From the NCBI GenBank assembly GCA_964505325.1, contig CAZDHT010000047.1, positions 1-25,878 on the forward strand: a DNA stretch of 25,878 bases, written 5' to 3'. Below are positions 16,967 to 24,124 of this stretch, piece after piece. Source of the stretch: CAZDHT01 sp964505325 (GTDB taxonomy: Bacteria; Planctomycetota; PUPC01). How positions within the stretch are numbered: the stretch's first letter is position 1; every line of letters starts with the position of its first letter. The notes beneath the pieces were generated by a model. The model was given only the letters and a program-made list of their open reading frames with translations. It ran no database searches and was not told where the DNA came from. The translations under genes were made by a program, and so were the position numbers.

Positions 16967-18139
16967 TCATTTGGCTGCGATGAGCTTGTTGATATCGAGC
17001 GTGGTGTAGGGGCCGGCGGAGGCGGGCACGCGGTTGATGGAGAGGTGCATTTTCATCGCTGCCGGCTCGAACACCACCGCCTGGAGGTTGATGCCGCGGA
17101 GGCGCGCGGCGTACAGGGCCTTCTTCATCGCCTCGACGTCGACCGCCCCGTAATGCTTCTTCGCCGCCTCGGTCAGCGCAAGGTATCGCTTGCACGCGTC
17201 GGGGTGCGCCCGCAGCTCGGGCGTGCGGAAGTAATTCGACGCCGCCAGGACGCCGCCCTCGTGGCGCCGGACGTGGCTGCGGGTCAGACCGAGCTCGACG
17301 ACGAGCGCCTCTTTCGCATCGGCGGCCATGACGTTCATCGGCTTCATCATCTTCCGGGCGCGGAGGAGCCGGACCATCTCATCGGCGGTCTTGCTCTGGT
17401 GGGCGGCGAGCCGCATTGCGACCTGGATGGGCAGGCCGTCGTGCACGACGCGGTCGGCCCGGGCGTTCACGATGAGCATGTTCCCGAAGGCGACGCCTTC
17501 GGCGTTGACGCCGGTGAACGCGCCGACCATCCCGAGGAACGTCACGGCGGCCAGGGGCACCCTCTTCGGGGTGTGGTACACCACGACCATGCTGATGCGG
17601 TCGCTCAGGCCGAAGCTGAAGTAGTCGTTGTTTCGCCCCATGACGAGGGAGCCGTCCTTGCTCGCCTTGCCCCACGCGGCCAGCGTGCTGCACCGCAGCC
17701 CGGGCAGCACGTTCATCGCAACGAGGTGCGTGTAGGACATTCCGGAAGCCTTCGAGATGGCCCGCAGTTCCTCCCGCATGGTCGGGGGCAGGACCCGCTC
17801 GTGGCCCTGCGCGAACGTCACGTATCTTTGCAGCGTCCGGCTGGGCAGGAGGGCGCGCGTGTACGCGTCGAGCGCCTGGAGCGGCTCCTTCAGGATGGTG
17901 CCGTACTGCGTGCCCATCTCGTGCGGGGTGCCATAGAGGTGGAGGATGGGGATGTTGCCGGGGATCTCGAGTCGGGCGCGGCCGTGCCGGCGCGGCGTGA
18001 GCAGCCCGGCGCGGATCCGGCTCCGGTACCGGATGGCGCGGATGTACGAGCATCCGGTCGTCCCGGAGCAGATCCCCCCGATCAACAGGGCCGCCGCGGT
18101 GGCGCTGAAAACGTTCCGCCGTCGGGTCTTTGGCCGCAT
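16967..18139 (-). CDS. C45-family acyltransferase/hydrolase, lipoprotein
   Basis: 390 residues from ATG 18139 (MRPKTRRRN). This start gives a basic N-terminus, a hydrophobic stretch and a lipobox-like TTGC, with Cys30 as the anchor. The frame extends to 18214, but into the promoter. C45 enzymes cleave themselves before a cysteine that becomes the N-terminal nucleophile and transfer or remove acyl groups, as in penicillin acyltransferase. Cys150 in LPGLRCSTLAAWG fits that nucleophile. GSLVMGRNNDYF (Asn170, Asn171, Asp172), GMVGAFTGVNAEGVAFGNM and a MVRLLR segment also fit. Here the enzyme is anchored at the envelope, so peptidoglycan, lipid or peptide amides are possible substrates; that is inference. 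It is transcribed divergently from the TPR gene. Confidence 0.85.
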   Translation of the reverse strand: MRPKTRRRNVFSATAAALLIGGICSGTTGCSYIRAIRYRSRIRAGLLTPRRHGRARLEIPGNIPILHLYGTPHEMGTQYGTILKEPLQALDAYTRALLPSRTLQRYVTFAQGHERVLPPTMREELRAISKASGMSYTHLVAMNVLPGLRCSTLAAWGKASKDGSLVMGRNNDYFSFGLSDRISMVVVYHTPKRVPLAAVTFLGMVGAFTGVNAEGVAFGNMLIVNARADRVVHDGLPIQVAMRLAAHQSKTADEMVRLLRARKMMKPMNVMAADAKEALVVELGLTRSHVRRHEGGVLAASNYFRTPELRAHPDACKRYLALTEAAKKHYGAVDVEAMKKALYAARLRGINLQAVVFEPAAMKMHLSINRVPASAGPYTTLDINKLIAAK

Positions 18140-18185
18140 GTCAGGTTCCCCCATCTGTACGTCCGCCGGGATTCCTCCTACGCGG

Positions 18186-18214
18186 ATTCTACGCCCGGTT
18201 GCCCCGCGGGGCAA
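18186..18214 (-). promoter_or_regulatory. Promoter of the C45 hydrolase gene
   Basis: On the - strand TTGCCC (18209-18214), a 17-bp spacer and TAGAAT (18186-18191). The spacer contains half of the palindrome GCCCCGCGGGGC (18202-18213). It sits 32 bp from the divergent consensus promoter at 18246. Confidence 0.55.
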
Positions 18215-18245
18215 GGCATTCCGGTGAGATATGACTCGCCGCGTA

Positions 18246-18274
18246 TTGACAGCCTGTTCGGCCCCGAATATAAT
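18246..18274 (+). promoter_or_regulatory. Perfect consensus sigma70 promoter
   Basis: TTGACA (18246-18251), exactly 17 bp, then TATAAT (18269-18274). It drives the TPR, DUF6677-like and small membrane protein genes. Perfect consensus in a GC-rich genome implies strong constitutive expression. Confidence 0.9.
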
Positions 18275-18339
18275 GCTAACATGTCACCGATGCAAAGGCT
18301 TGACCTGGTCAGCCCTTCTTCGGCGTGCGAGGATCAGTA

Positions 18340-18747
18340 ATGGGAGATTCGGTTTCCTTCGAGCAGTCTCCTGCCGGCCAGAACCTCGGCGGCGCGAAGT
18401 GGGAGATGAGGTTCTACGAGGACATCCTCAAGCGAAATCCGGATTATGTCGAAGTGCTGATGCTCCTGGGGAATCTGTACACGGGCCGCAAGATGTACGC
18501 GCAGGGGTTGCAGGTCGATCAGCGCCTGGCCACACTGAAGAAAGACGATCCGATCATTCACTATAACCTGGCGTGCAGCCACTCGCTTCTGAAGCAGGTG
18601 GGCGATGCCTTCCGGGCGCTTTCCAAGGCCGTCGAGCTGGGATATCGCGACGTGGAGCACATGGAGAAGGACAGCGACCTGGACAATGTGCGTTCGGATC
18701 CCCGTTACGCGGAAGCGGTCCGCAAGATGCGGCCTCCGGAATCGTGA
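18340..18747 (+). CDS. Short tetratricopeptide-repeat (TPR) protein
   Basis: 135 residues. ATG 18340 lies 6 nt after GAGGA (18329-18333); the upstream in-frame start at 18325 overlaps that site. Two to three TPR units are visible: WEMRFYEDILKRNPDYVEVL with MLLGNLYTGRKMY, then DPIIHYNLACSHSLLKQVGD with AFRALSKAVELGY. The protein ends with the familiar TPR tail DPRYAEAVRKM. TPRs mediate protein contacts. There is no signal peptide, so it is likely cytoplasmic. It sits behind a perfect promoter and 36 bp upstream of a membrane protein gene, so the products may work together. The partner is unknown. Confidence 0.82.
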   Translation: MGDSVSFEQSPAGQNLGGAKWEMRFYEDILKRNPDYVEVLMLLGNLYTGRKMYAQGLQVDQRLATLKKDDPIIHYNLACSHSLLKQVGDAFRALSKAVELGYRDVEHMEKDSDLDNVRSDPRYAEAVRKMRPPES

Positions 18748-18783
18748 TCCCTTGAGTTTCGCACCGGCTGGCGCGTTGGCCTC

Positions 18784-19164
18784 ATGAAGAAAGATCCAGC
18801 CTTGGCTCCTCTGCTCGCCTTGCTGCTCCCCGGCGCCGGTCACTGGTACGTCGGGCAGCGCGGCAAGGCGGTCGTCTTCTGTTTTTTGCTGGTGACTCTG
18901 TTTGCCACGGGGGTGTTGCTGACGGACGGCGGGTGCGTCGACCTGGGGCGGCACCCGTATGCGTTCGCGCTGCAGGCGTTTCAGGGGCTGGTCGCCATTG
19001 GCGCGCTGGCGCTGACGTACGGTGCGCACGAGCCGGAGGCGTGCAAACTGAGTGACCTGGGGATGCTGCTGACTCTGGTGGGCGGGGCGCTGAACGTGCT
19101 GCTCATCGCCGACGTTCTCTACCGCAGCGGGCCGAAACGGGCCAAGGACGGAAAGCGTGAGTAG
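18784..19164 (+). CDS. DUF6677-like membrane protein
   Basis: 126 residues from ATG 18784. It starts APLLALLLPGAGHWYVGQRG followed by KAVVFCFLLVTLFATGVLL; the LPGxGHWYxGxxxK turn between the first two helices is what I associate with DUF6677 and with TM2-type proteins. Further helices lie near residues 58-80 and 90-112, and the C-terminus is basic (KRAKDGKRE). An inner-membrane protein of unknown role; DUF6677 is best known to me from planctomycetes. The next gene starts inside its last codons, so the two are translationally coupled. No clear Shine-Dalgarno sequence is seen. Confidence 0.7.
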   Translation: MKKDPALAPLLALLLPGAGHWYVGQRGKAVVFCFLLVTLFATGVLLTDGGCVDLGRHPYAFALQAFQGLVAIGALALTYGAHEPEACKLSDLGMLLTLVGGALNVLLIADVLYRSGPKRAKDGKRE

Positions 19165-19342
19165 GCTGGTAGAGTACATCGGTGGGCTGGTGTTGTGCCT
19201 GGTGGTGTCGCTGGTGTATACTCTGGCGCGCAAGGACCGGCCCCGCGTGGTGCTGAAAGAGACGCTGCTGGTATTCGTCTACACTTTGGGCGCCATCTCG
19301 GCGGTGGTGCTCGCCGTGCTGCTCGTGTGCAAGTACAAATAG
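19157..19342 (+). CDS. Tiny two-helix membrane protein
   Basis: 61 residues from GTG 19157, overlapping the stop of the upstream gene by 8 bp; GGAAAG (19149-19154) is just upstream. Two helices (YIGGLVLCLVVSLVYTLA and LLVFVYTLGAISAVVLAVLL) flank a basic loop ARKDRPR. Coupling to the DUF6677-like gene suggests a small partner subunit. No family recognised; overlap, ribosome site and clean helices make it likely real. Confidence 0.6.
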   Translation: MSRLVEYIGGLVLCLVVSLVYTLARKDRPRVVLKETLLVFVYTLGAISAVVLAVLLVCKYK

Positions 19343-19346
19343 GATG

Positions 19347-19369
19347 GGGCCCGCGGGGCCCTGGATTTT
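19347..19369 (+). terminator. Possible terminator of the TPR-DUF6677 operon
   Basis: GGGCCC (19347-19352), a GCG loop and GGGCCC (19356-19361) form a 6-bp GC stem, followed by TGGATTTT. It lies 5 bp after the last stop codon of the operon. The T-run is short and offset. Confidence 0.45.
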
Positions 19370-19395
19370 CGATGAAGTTTTTGGCGACGAAAAGC

Positions 19396-19423
19396 TTGAC
19401 AGGGTTGAGGGGCGTAATATAAT
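19396..19423 (+). promoter_or_regulatory. Consensus sigma70 promoter of the lipoprotein/PA2779/C39 unit
   Basis: TTGACA (19396-19401), 16 bp, then TATAAT (19418-19423). The transcript would start near 19430 with a ~120-nt leader before ATG 19553. Confidence 0.85.
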
Positions 19424-19552
19424 CCTAGCCAATTACTCCGGGCGCAATCTGTGCGCGGCTTTTTCAATTGTCTCCCCGGCACACGGCCCTCGGTAGTAGT
19501 GCCATACGGAACACCGGGAGCCGGGCCCGCAAGAGGAAGAAAGGAGCCGGTC

Positions 19553-21211
19553 ATGTTTGAGGGGTGGCGCGGATCATCAAGTGCGTTGAGCGCTGGCCGC
19601 CGTTATGGGGCGCCGTTCGTGGTCTTGCTCGGACTTCTTAGTGCAGGCTGCGGAACCGTCGGCCTGAGCGTCGAACAGCCGGTTGGCGCTCGGGTCGAGC
19701 TCTATGAGAGCGGCAAGTGGCTTGGGATTTGCGGGCCGGATTGGGGGACCGGCTGGAACCGGGTGTTTCTGAAAACCGTGGAGGCCGCCGAGCCGTGCGA
19801 GATGGAGCTCGACGCCAGCAGCGGCATTCTCGAATCCGCCATTACCTGGTTTCCCAGGCGGTACCGGGTCCGCTTCGACCTCTCCAGGGTGCGCCCTTAC
19901 CCGGGCACCCCGACCAGCATGGTCGAGGTCCGGTACGTCAAGGAAGTAGTCCCGCCGAAGTACCAGCACATCCTTCACATGTGGCAGCAGGACCGCATCC
20001 TTGAGGTCCTGACCCACGTGCCGATCGACGTCCTCGCCAACGTCCTGTATCACCTGGGCGATGTGTTCAAAGAACAGATTCTGGACGGCGTGGACCCCGA
20101 GGCCCAGCGGCAGGCCGCCGTCAAGCTCAAAGCGATGCTGGAAGCGCCAAAGGACCCCTCCCCGATGGAGGTGGAGTCCTGGCTGAAATCGTTCCTGCCG
20201 GCCGAGCAACTCGCCAAGCTGTGCTTCTACGTTCGAAACGGCGTGAGTTGGCGGGACGTCAGGTGGGTCAGCTTGGTGGGCAAGCCCAAGCCCAAGAACC
20301 TGCCGTTCTTCTGGCGCGCCATCCTGGGCGTGGTCGATGTCTTCTTGCGCCAGCCGGAGATCTGGGACCAGCATGTGGACTTCTACCGCCTCATGGTCCG
20401 CCGCCTGATGGTCAAGAAGGTCGAGGCCAAGCTGGTCAACGTGGGCGCGCTCAAGTTCTACGGCGAGGTCTTCACCTACCGGACCAGCGGGTATAGCGAC
20501 CGCGTGATCCCGGCCATCGACTTGGTGCAGGACGTCGGGCTGGCCGAGATCATCCGGCCCAACGCCGAACAGGAGGACCAGCTCCAGCGGTACGGCATGA
20601 CGCGGAGCCTGCCGGCTCCTCCCAAGGACCGGCGCGAAGCGATCCGCCGCGGCCTGCCGCCGGTCTCGCTCAAGACGACGCGCGTCACCGCGTTTCGCTC
20701 GCAGATCATCGGGGCATTGCTGGAAGGCGAACTGGCCGTCCTCATCATTTGGAACAACCCGTTGACCACCGATCCCGAGCGGTACCTTACCACGCTCGTG
20801 ACCGTTGATCCGCACGGTCTCGGACGGGTCTGGATTCTGCACCGCGACCGGGTGCTGTCCAGGAGGCCGATGGGATTCGGGGCGACGCCGGCGGAGAGCC
20901 CGCGGGACTACACGGCGAACGCCGTCCCGGTCGCCATGTCCCGGCTCCTCCCGTCGATTGCCACGAAGTCCTGCTCGGGCATGGCGGGGGCGATCGTCTC
21001 GTGGGTCAGGACCGAGGTGCACGGCTTCCTCCAAAGCTCCCCGGGGCCGATCGCCGGCCACGTCGGCGTGGTCGGGCCGCCGAAGCCGCTGGCCACGATC
21101 GTGTTCGGCCGGCGGCCGCTGGAGCCTTGGAAGAGCATGCCGCGGGAGCCGGTTTCGCGGACGACGCCGATGCAGGAGCTGGAGCCGGCGGAGGAAGGCG
21201 CCCTGGAGTAA
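19553..21211 (+). CDS. Large lipoprotein of unknown function
   Basis: 552 residues. ATG 19553 follows AGGAG (19542-19546) by 6 nt; the frame runs back to 19451 without a ribosome site. The signal region VVLLGLLSAGC is a clean lipobox with Cys33 as the lipid anchor. The early mature part (ARVELYESGKWLGICGPDWG, to AITWFPRRYRVRFDLSRV) looks beta-rich, perhaps a PEGA-like carboxypeptidase-type fold, common in bacterial surface proteins. The middle is helical and Trp/Lys-rich (FFWRAILGVVDVFLRQPEIW). The C-terminal third (ELAVLIIWNNPLTTDPERYL, then TLVTVDPHGLGRVWILHRDR) is mixed. No enzyme motif is recognised. Two genes for a membrane-anchored PA2779-like protein and a C39 peptidase follow, so an envelope complex is plausible. 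Confidence 0.75.
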   Translation: MFEGWRGSSSALSAGRRYGAPFVVLLGLLSAGCGTVGLSVEQPVGARVELYESGKWLGICGPDWGTGWNRVFLKTVEAAEPCEMELDASSGILESAITWFPRRYRVRFDLSRVRPYPGTPTSMVEVRYVKEVVPPKYQHILHMWQQDRILEVLTHVPIDVLANVLYHLGDVFKEQILDGVDPEAQRQAAVKLKAMLEAPKDPSPMEVESWLKSFLPAEQLAKLCFYVRNGVSWRDVRWVSLVGKPKPKNLPFFWRAILGVVDVFLRQPEIWDQHVDFYRLMVRRLMVKKVEAKLVNVGALKFYGEVFTYRTSGYSDRVIPAIDLVQDVGLAEIIRPNAEQEDQLQRYGMTRSLPAPPKDRREAIRRGLPPVSLKTTRVTAFRSQIIGALLEGELAVLIIWNNPLTTDPERYLTTLVTVDPHGLGRVWILHRDRVLSRRPMGFGATPAESPRDYTANAVPVAMSRLLPSIATKSCSGMAGAIVSWVRTEVHGFLQSSPGPIAGHVGVVGPPKPLATIVFGRRPLEPWKSMPREPVSRTTPMQELEPAEEGALE

Positions 21212-21296
21212 CGGCCCCCGCCGGTGTGGGAACGTGCATCGCCCGCGCGCAGGCGCTGCGCCGAATTCGCAGATTCACTTAGAGGAGGGCGGAGGC

Positions 21297-21827
21297 ATGA
21301 CCGGGAAATATCTGCAATGTGCTGGCCTGTTCTTGGCGACTGTCGCCGCGTTCTCGCTGGCGCTCGGACAGCCTCGCGTGGTCCTCGCCGCCACCGAAGA
21401 CATTGACCCGTCCGCCATCGAACAACTGGCCGACACGAAAGCAGGAAAGGCGGCGCTCGGCCGGGCGGGAGTTTCCGCCGAGAAGTTCAAGCTCATGCTC
21501 GCCACGCTTGCCCCCGGGCAGAGGCAGAAGCTCGAAGCCTTCGCCGAGAAGCTGACTCCGAGGGCGAGGTTGGGTGCGAAGATGATCGCCGAGGGATACA
21601 CGCGGGCCGAGGCCGACGAGCGGCTGGCCTTGCTGACCGGCGCGGAGATCGCCAAGCTTGCCGACGACCCGGACGCGATGGCGGCGGGGAAGGGCGTCTG
21701 GTTCATCGCCGCCCTGGTGGGCGCTCTGATGGCGCTGATCGTATCGCTGTACTTCATGGCCTTGGAAGAGCCGGTCCCCGAGGAGCTGGCACCAGAGCCG
21801 AAGCCCGGGCCGCCACCCGCAAAATAG
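21297..21827 (+). CDS. PA2779-like (DUF6627-type) membrane-anchored protein
   Basis: 176 residues from ATG 21297, with GGAGG just upstream and a signal peptide (LFLATVAAFSLALG). The mature helical part ends GYTRAEADERLALLTGAEIA then KLADDPDAMAAGKG, and a membrane helix follows (VWFIAALVGALMALIVSLYF, 134-153). This order matches the PA2779 family as I know it: GVdpaxAxxRvaaLtdxEv, xLAxxxdxxPAGG, then a C-terminal helix. Here a proline-rich tail (EPVPEELAPEPKP) follows the helix, which is unusual. PA2779 genes lie beside PA2778-type C39 peptidase genes, and one is next here, which supports the call. The function of the pair is not established to my knowledge. A strong terminator follows. Confidence 0.65.
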   Translation: MTGKYLQCAGLFLATVAAFSLALGQPRVVLAATEDIDPSAIEQLADTKAGKAALGRAGVSAEKFKLMLATLAPGQRQKLEAFAEKLTPRARLGAKMIAEGYTRAEADERLALLTGAEIAKLADDPDAMAAGKGVWFIAALVGALMALIVSLYFMALEEPVPEELAPEPKPGPPPAK

Positions 21828-21842
21828 CCGGCAGATTCCACA

Positions 21843-21875
21843 GGGCGGGACAGCGTTTGCCGTTCCGCCCTTTTT
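21843..21875 (+). terminator. Strong rho-independent terminator
   Basis: GGGCGGGAC (21843-21851) pairs with GTTCCGCCC (21862-21870), with one G-U, around a 10-nt loop; TTTTT follows (21871-21875). It lies between the PA2779-like and C39 peptidase genes, so the peptidase is expressed by read-through or its own start site. A perfect palindrome, CCCGCCCGGGCGGG, follows at 21886-21899. Confidence 0.85.
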
Positions 21876-21945
21876 GTGTCCGGCCCCCGCCCGGGCGGGC
21901 GGAAGCGTCATTGCTTCTCTGCCGCGGCTCGCCGAGGGTTGCCCG

Positions 21946-22536
21946 ATGAGATCCGCCCGGCAGTTCGCGCTGGCCGTGCTCGCCGCATTGTGCCCGGGCT
22001 GTGCGCTGTTTGTGTCGGTCCCCCCGCTCACCCCTCTCCCCGAGCCGAGGGCCGTTCTCCGCGACGTGGCGTATGTTCCGCAGGAGACGGACTGGGATTG
22101 CGGCCCGGCCTCCCTCACCACGGTGATGAGGTATTACGGGTCTCGCATCACCCTGCCGGAGGTCAAGAAGCAACTGAAGCGGGCCGCCGATGGCGGAACG
22201 ATCGTGCTCGAGATGCTCTATGGCGCCCGCAAGAACGGCTTCCCGATCCGGATGTACGAGGGGGGCATCAACGACCTTCGCCGCAAGGTGCTGGACGGCA
22301 AACCGCTGATCCTGATGCTCCGCCCGATGCCCGATATTCCGGGGCTGCCGGGGCGACGGCGGGCGCACTACGTGGTGGCGGTGGGCTATGGCGACCGGGA
22401 GCGGGAGGCGATCATCCACAGCCACAAGACCGCGTTCGCCAGGATGTCCTATCGGCAGCTTCAGCTCCAGTGGCGCCGTGCGAAGTTCCTGACCCTGCTG
22501 GTGGGGAGGCGGCCTACTCGGCCGGCCGAACGATGA
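21946..22536 (+). CDS. PA2778-like C39-family cysteine peptidase, lipoprotein
   Basis: 196 residues from ATG 21946, 7 nt after GAGGG (21934-21938). LAVLAALCPGC is a lipobox-like signal with Cys19 as the anchor. YVPQETDWDCGPASLTTVM holds the C39 oxyanion Gln46 and catalytic Cys52; RAHYVVAVGYGD holds catalytic His141. The usual third residue (Asp/Asn of NDP) is replaced by an IIHSH stretch, as I recall for PA2778-type members. GGTIVLEMLYGARKNGF fits the family's substrate-side helix. C39 peptidases cut after double glycine in bacteriocin leaders when fused to ABC transporters; here the domain stands alone in the envelope, so the substrate is unknown. It overlaps the convergent alpha-2-macroglobulin-like gene by 23 bp. 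Confidence 0.82.
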   Translation: MRSARQFALAVLAALCPGCALFVSVPPLTPLPEPRAVLRDVAYVPQETDWDCGPASLTTVMRYYGSRITLPEVKKQLKRAADGGTIVLEMLYGARKNGFPIRMYEGGINDLRRKVLDGKPLILMLRPMPDIPGLPGRRRAHYVVAVGYGDREREAIIHSHKTAFARMSYRQLQLQWRRAKFLTLLVGRRPTRPAER

Positions 22537-23890
22537 CGCGGCAGAACATCCCTTTGCCTGCGGTGCTGCTCACGGAGAGGCGGACCTTCTGATCGCCCGT
22601 TGCCGGCGGGGCGGACGTCACCTTGCACCGGAGCACCGGGCTCGCGGCATCCAGCTTCGCTTCCTTGACCTTCCTGCCATCGACGGTCACGCTCACCGTG
22701 CCCTCGGGCCCGGCCTTCGACCTGTCGGCCAGCGCCTTCAGGGCGAGCGCGTACAGCGCCGCCTCGTGCGTATTGAAACCCGGCTGGGCTCCCCGGCGCG
22801 CCACCGCCGTGGACAACACCGATTCCGCCTCCGCCAGAGCCGTTTCGTCCAGCCTTGCTCTTCTCGTCAGATGCAGCAGAAGCACCGACGCCTCAAATGC
22901 GTTCAGCTTGTCCCAGTCTTTTTTCGGCGGCGCCGCCGCCTCGGCGCCCGCGTATCCCGCCAGCAATCGGCCGGCCATCGGAAGCTTACCCAGCTCGGCC
23001 TTCGAAATGGCGGCCAGGTCTTTCTTCTCCGCCTTGCCGTTCGCGGCCAGCGCCGTCAGCGCCCGCACGCGCATCGCGACGCTGGCAGCCGGCAGCCGGC
23101 TCCTCAGATGGGCGATGGCGGCGTTCAGCGCCTTCGCGTCGACCTTGACCCCGGATTTCGCCAGGTGCCCGAGCCAGAACACGACCCAGGAGGTCGTTCG
23201 GATGTCCGGCGCGGCCAGGGGCGTCGCCCCCCAGCCGCCGCTCCCGTCCTGCAGCGCGTACAGCACGTCCAGCTCGGGCGCGGCACCCTTGGCGAGAGCC
23301 GCAGGCACGATGCCCCGCGCCACGATCGCGTTTGTGTCCAGCCCGCTCACCTGGCGAAGCCCGTGCAGCGTGGCCGCCAGCTCGCCAGGGGCGCCCGCCG
23401 TGATCTCCACTTCGAAGCCGCACTTGGCGGGCAGCTTAGCGCCGTCCACAACCAGCGGCCGGGCGCCGAGCGGCTCGACCTTGGTGAGAACGGGCGGCTT
23501 CACCGGGCTGAGCACGCGCACGCCTCGTTCCGTGGTCTTCTTGCCGTCGAGGAGCAGCACGAACTTCGCGTCGCCCGGCTTGGCCGGCTTGGCCTGCCAT
23601 TCCACGAGCAGGAACGCTTTCGCGCCGAGCCACACGCGTCTCTTCAGCGTGTTTGGCTCGATGTTGAGTTGCGCTGCCCTGGCCTCGTACGCGAACGTCC
23701 GGGGGTTGTCGTCCGTATTGACGATGAGGGCTTCGATGTACGCCTGGCTGCCCGTCGCCATGCGGGCCGGCACGGACAGGGACATGCGCAGCGGCTTGGC
23801 AGGCGGCGTCTTGGCCGCCGCGGTCGCCACCGAGCAGCAAGTCGCGGCGAACGCAACGGCCGGCGCCAGCGCAAGGAACGTTCGTCTCAT
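22514..23890 (-). CDS. Exported protein resembling the C-terminal part of alpha-2-macroglobulin
   Basis: 458 residues from ATG 23890, preceded by GGAGAGA; the frame runs to 24028 but through tandem repeats with no ribosome site. A signal peptide is clear (TFLALAPAVAFAATCCSVATAAA). Residues ~30-190 resemble the beta domain before the thioester domain (LSVPARMATGSQAYIEALIV, then NTDDNPRTF). Residues ~220-400 look like the helical toroid of the thioester domain (LDVLYALQDGSGGWGATPLA, then IRTTSWVVFWLGHL, ALYALALKALA). The CxEQ thioester and the long macroglobulin domains are missing. A2M proteins trap proteases; this short form may be a non-thioester, specialised relative. The domain call is by pattern and moderately sure. 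It converges on the C39 peptidase gene. Confidence 0.6.
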   Translation of the reverse strand: MRRTFLALAPAVAFAATCCSVATAAAKTPPAKPLRMSLSVPARMATGSQAYIEALIVNTDDNPRTFAYEARAAQLNIEPNTLKRRVWLGAKAFLLVEWQAKPAKPGDAKFVLLLDGKKTTERGVRVLSPVKPPVLTKVEPLGARPLVVDGAKLPAKCGFEVEITAGAPGELAATLHGLRQVSGLDTNAIVARGIVPAALAKGAAPELDVLYALQDGSGGWGATPLAAPDIRTTSWVVFWLGHLAKSGVKVDAKALNAAIAHLRSRLPAASVAMRVRALTALAANGKAEKKDLAAISKAELGKLPMAGRLLAGYAGAEAAAPPKKDWDKLNAFEASVLLLHLTRRARLDETALAEAESVLSTAVARRGAQPGFNTHEAALYALALKALADRSKAGPEGTVSVTVDGRKVKEAKLDAASPVLRCKVTSAPPATGDQKVRLSVSSTAGKGMFCRVIVRPAE

Positions 23891-23958
23891 CCGCGGGTCT
23901 CTCCTGTCGAATACGACGGGTCCTCGGGATTCTAGCCGAACTGGGTGGCTGTGACAAC

Positions 23959-24005
23959 CGCCTTTTCGGCGCCGTTTTCGGCACCGTTTTCGGTACCGGC
24001 GCCGG
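23959..24005. repeat. Short 12-bp tandem repeat upstream of mreD
   Basis: CGCCGTTTTCGG (23970-23981) and CACCGTTTTCGG (23982-23993) are tandem copies with one mismatch, flanked by degenerate copies on both sides (23959-23969 and 23994-24005). No gene covers them. They lie in the divergent region between the A2M-like gene and mreD. Confidence 0.6.
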
Positions 24006-24070
24006 AGTTCTCCTGCTCGTGGCGTCATCCGGGCAGTGGCGGCACGGCTGACTTGGTGCTAAAGTATGGT

Positions 24071-24108
24071 GGTACATTTGGCCGATACAATATATATGTA
24101 TATGTACC
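24071..24108 (+). promoter_or_regulatory. Likely promoter/operator region of mreD
   Basis: GGTACAT (24071-24077) and ATGTACC (24102-24108) form a perfect inverted repeat with a 24-bp centre. The centre holds the -10-like TACAAT (24086-24091) and an AT-rich run of TATA type. No good -35 is visible, so activator-dependent or repressed transcription is possible. Confidence 0.4.
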
Positions 24109-24124
24109 CCTGCGCGTGGATTTC

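Noticed and set aside
20805..21296. N-terminal extension of the PA2779-like frame
   Set aside because: It overlaps the lipoprotein gene in another frame and is Arg-rich; a ribosome site and signal peptide place the start at 21297.
22623..23954. 443-codon + strand frame across the A2M-like gene
   Set aside because: Ser/Ala-rich product without motifs; the - strand frame has a signal peptide and ribosome site.
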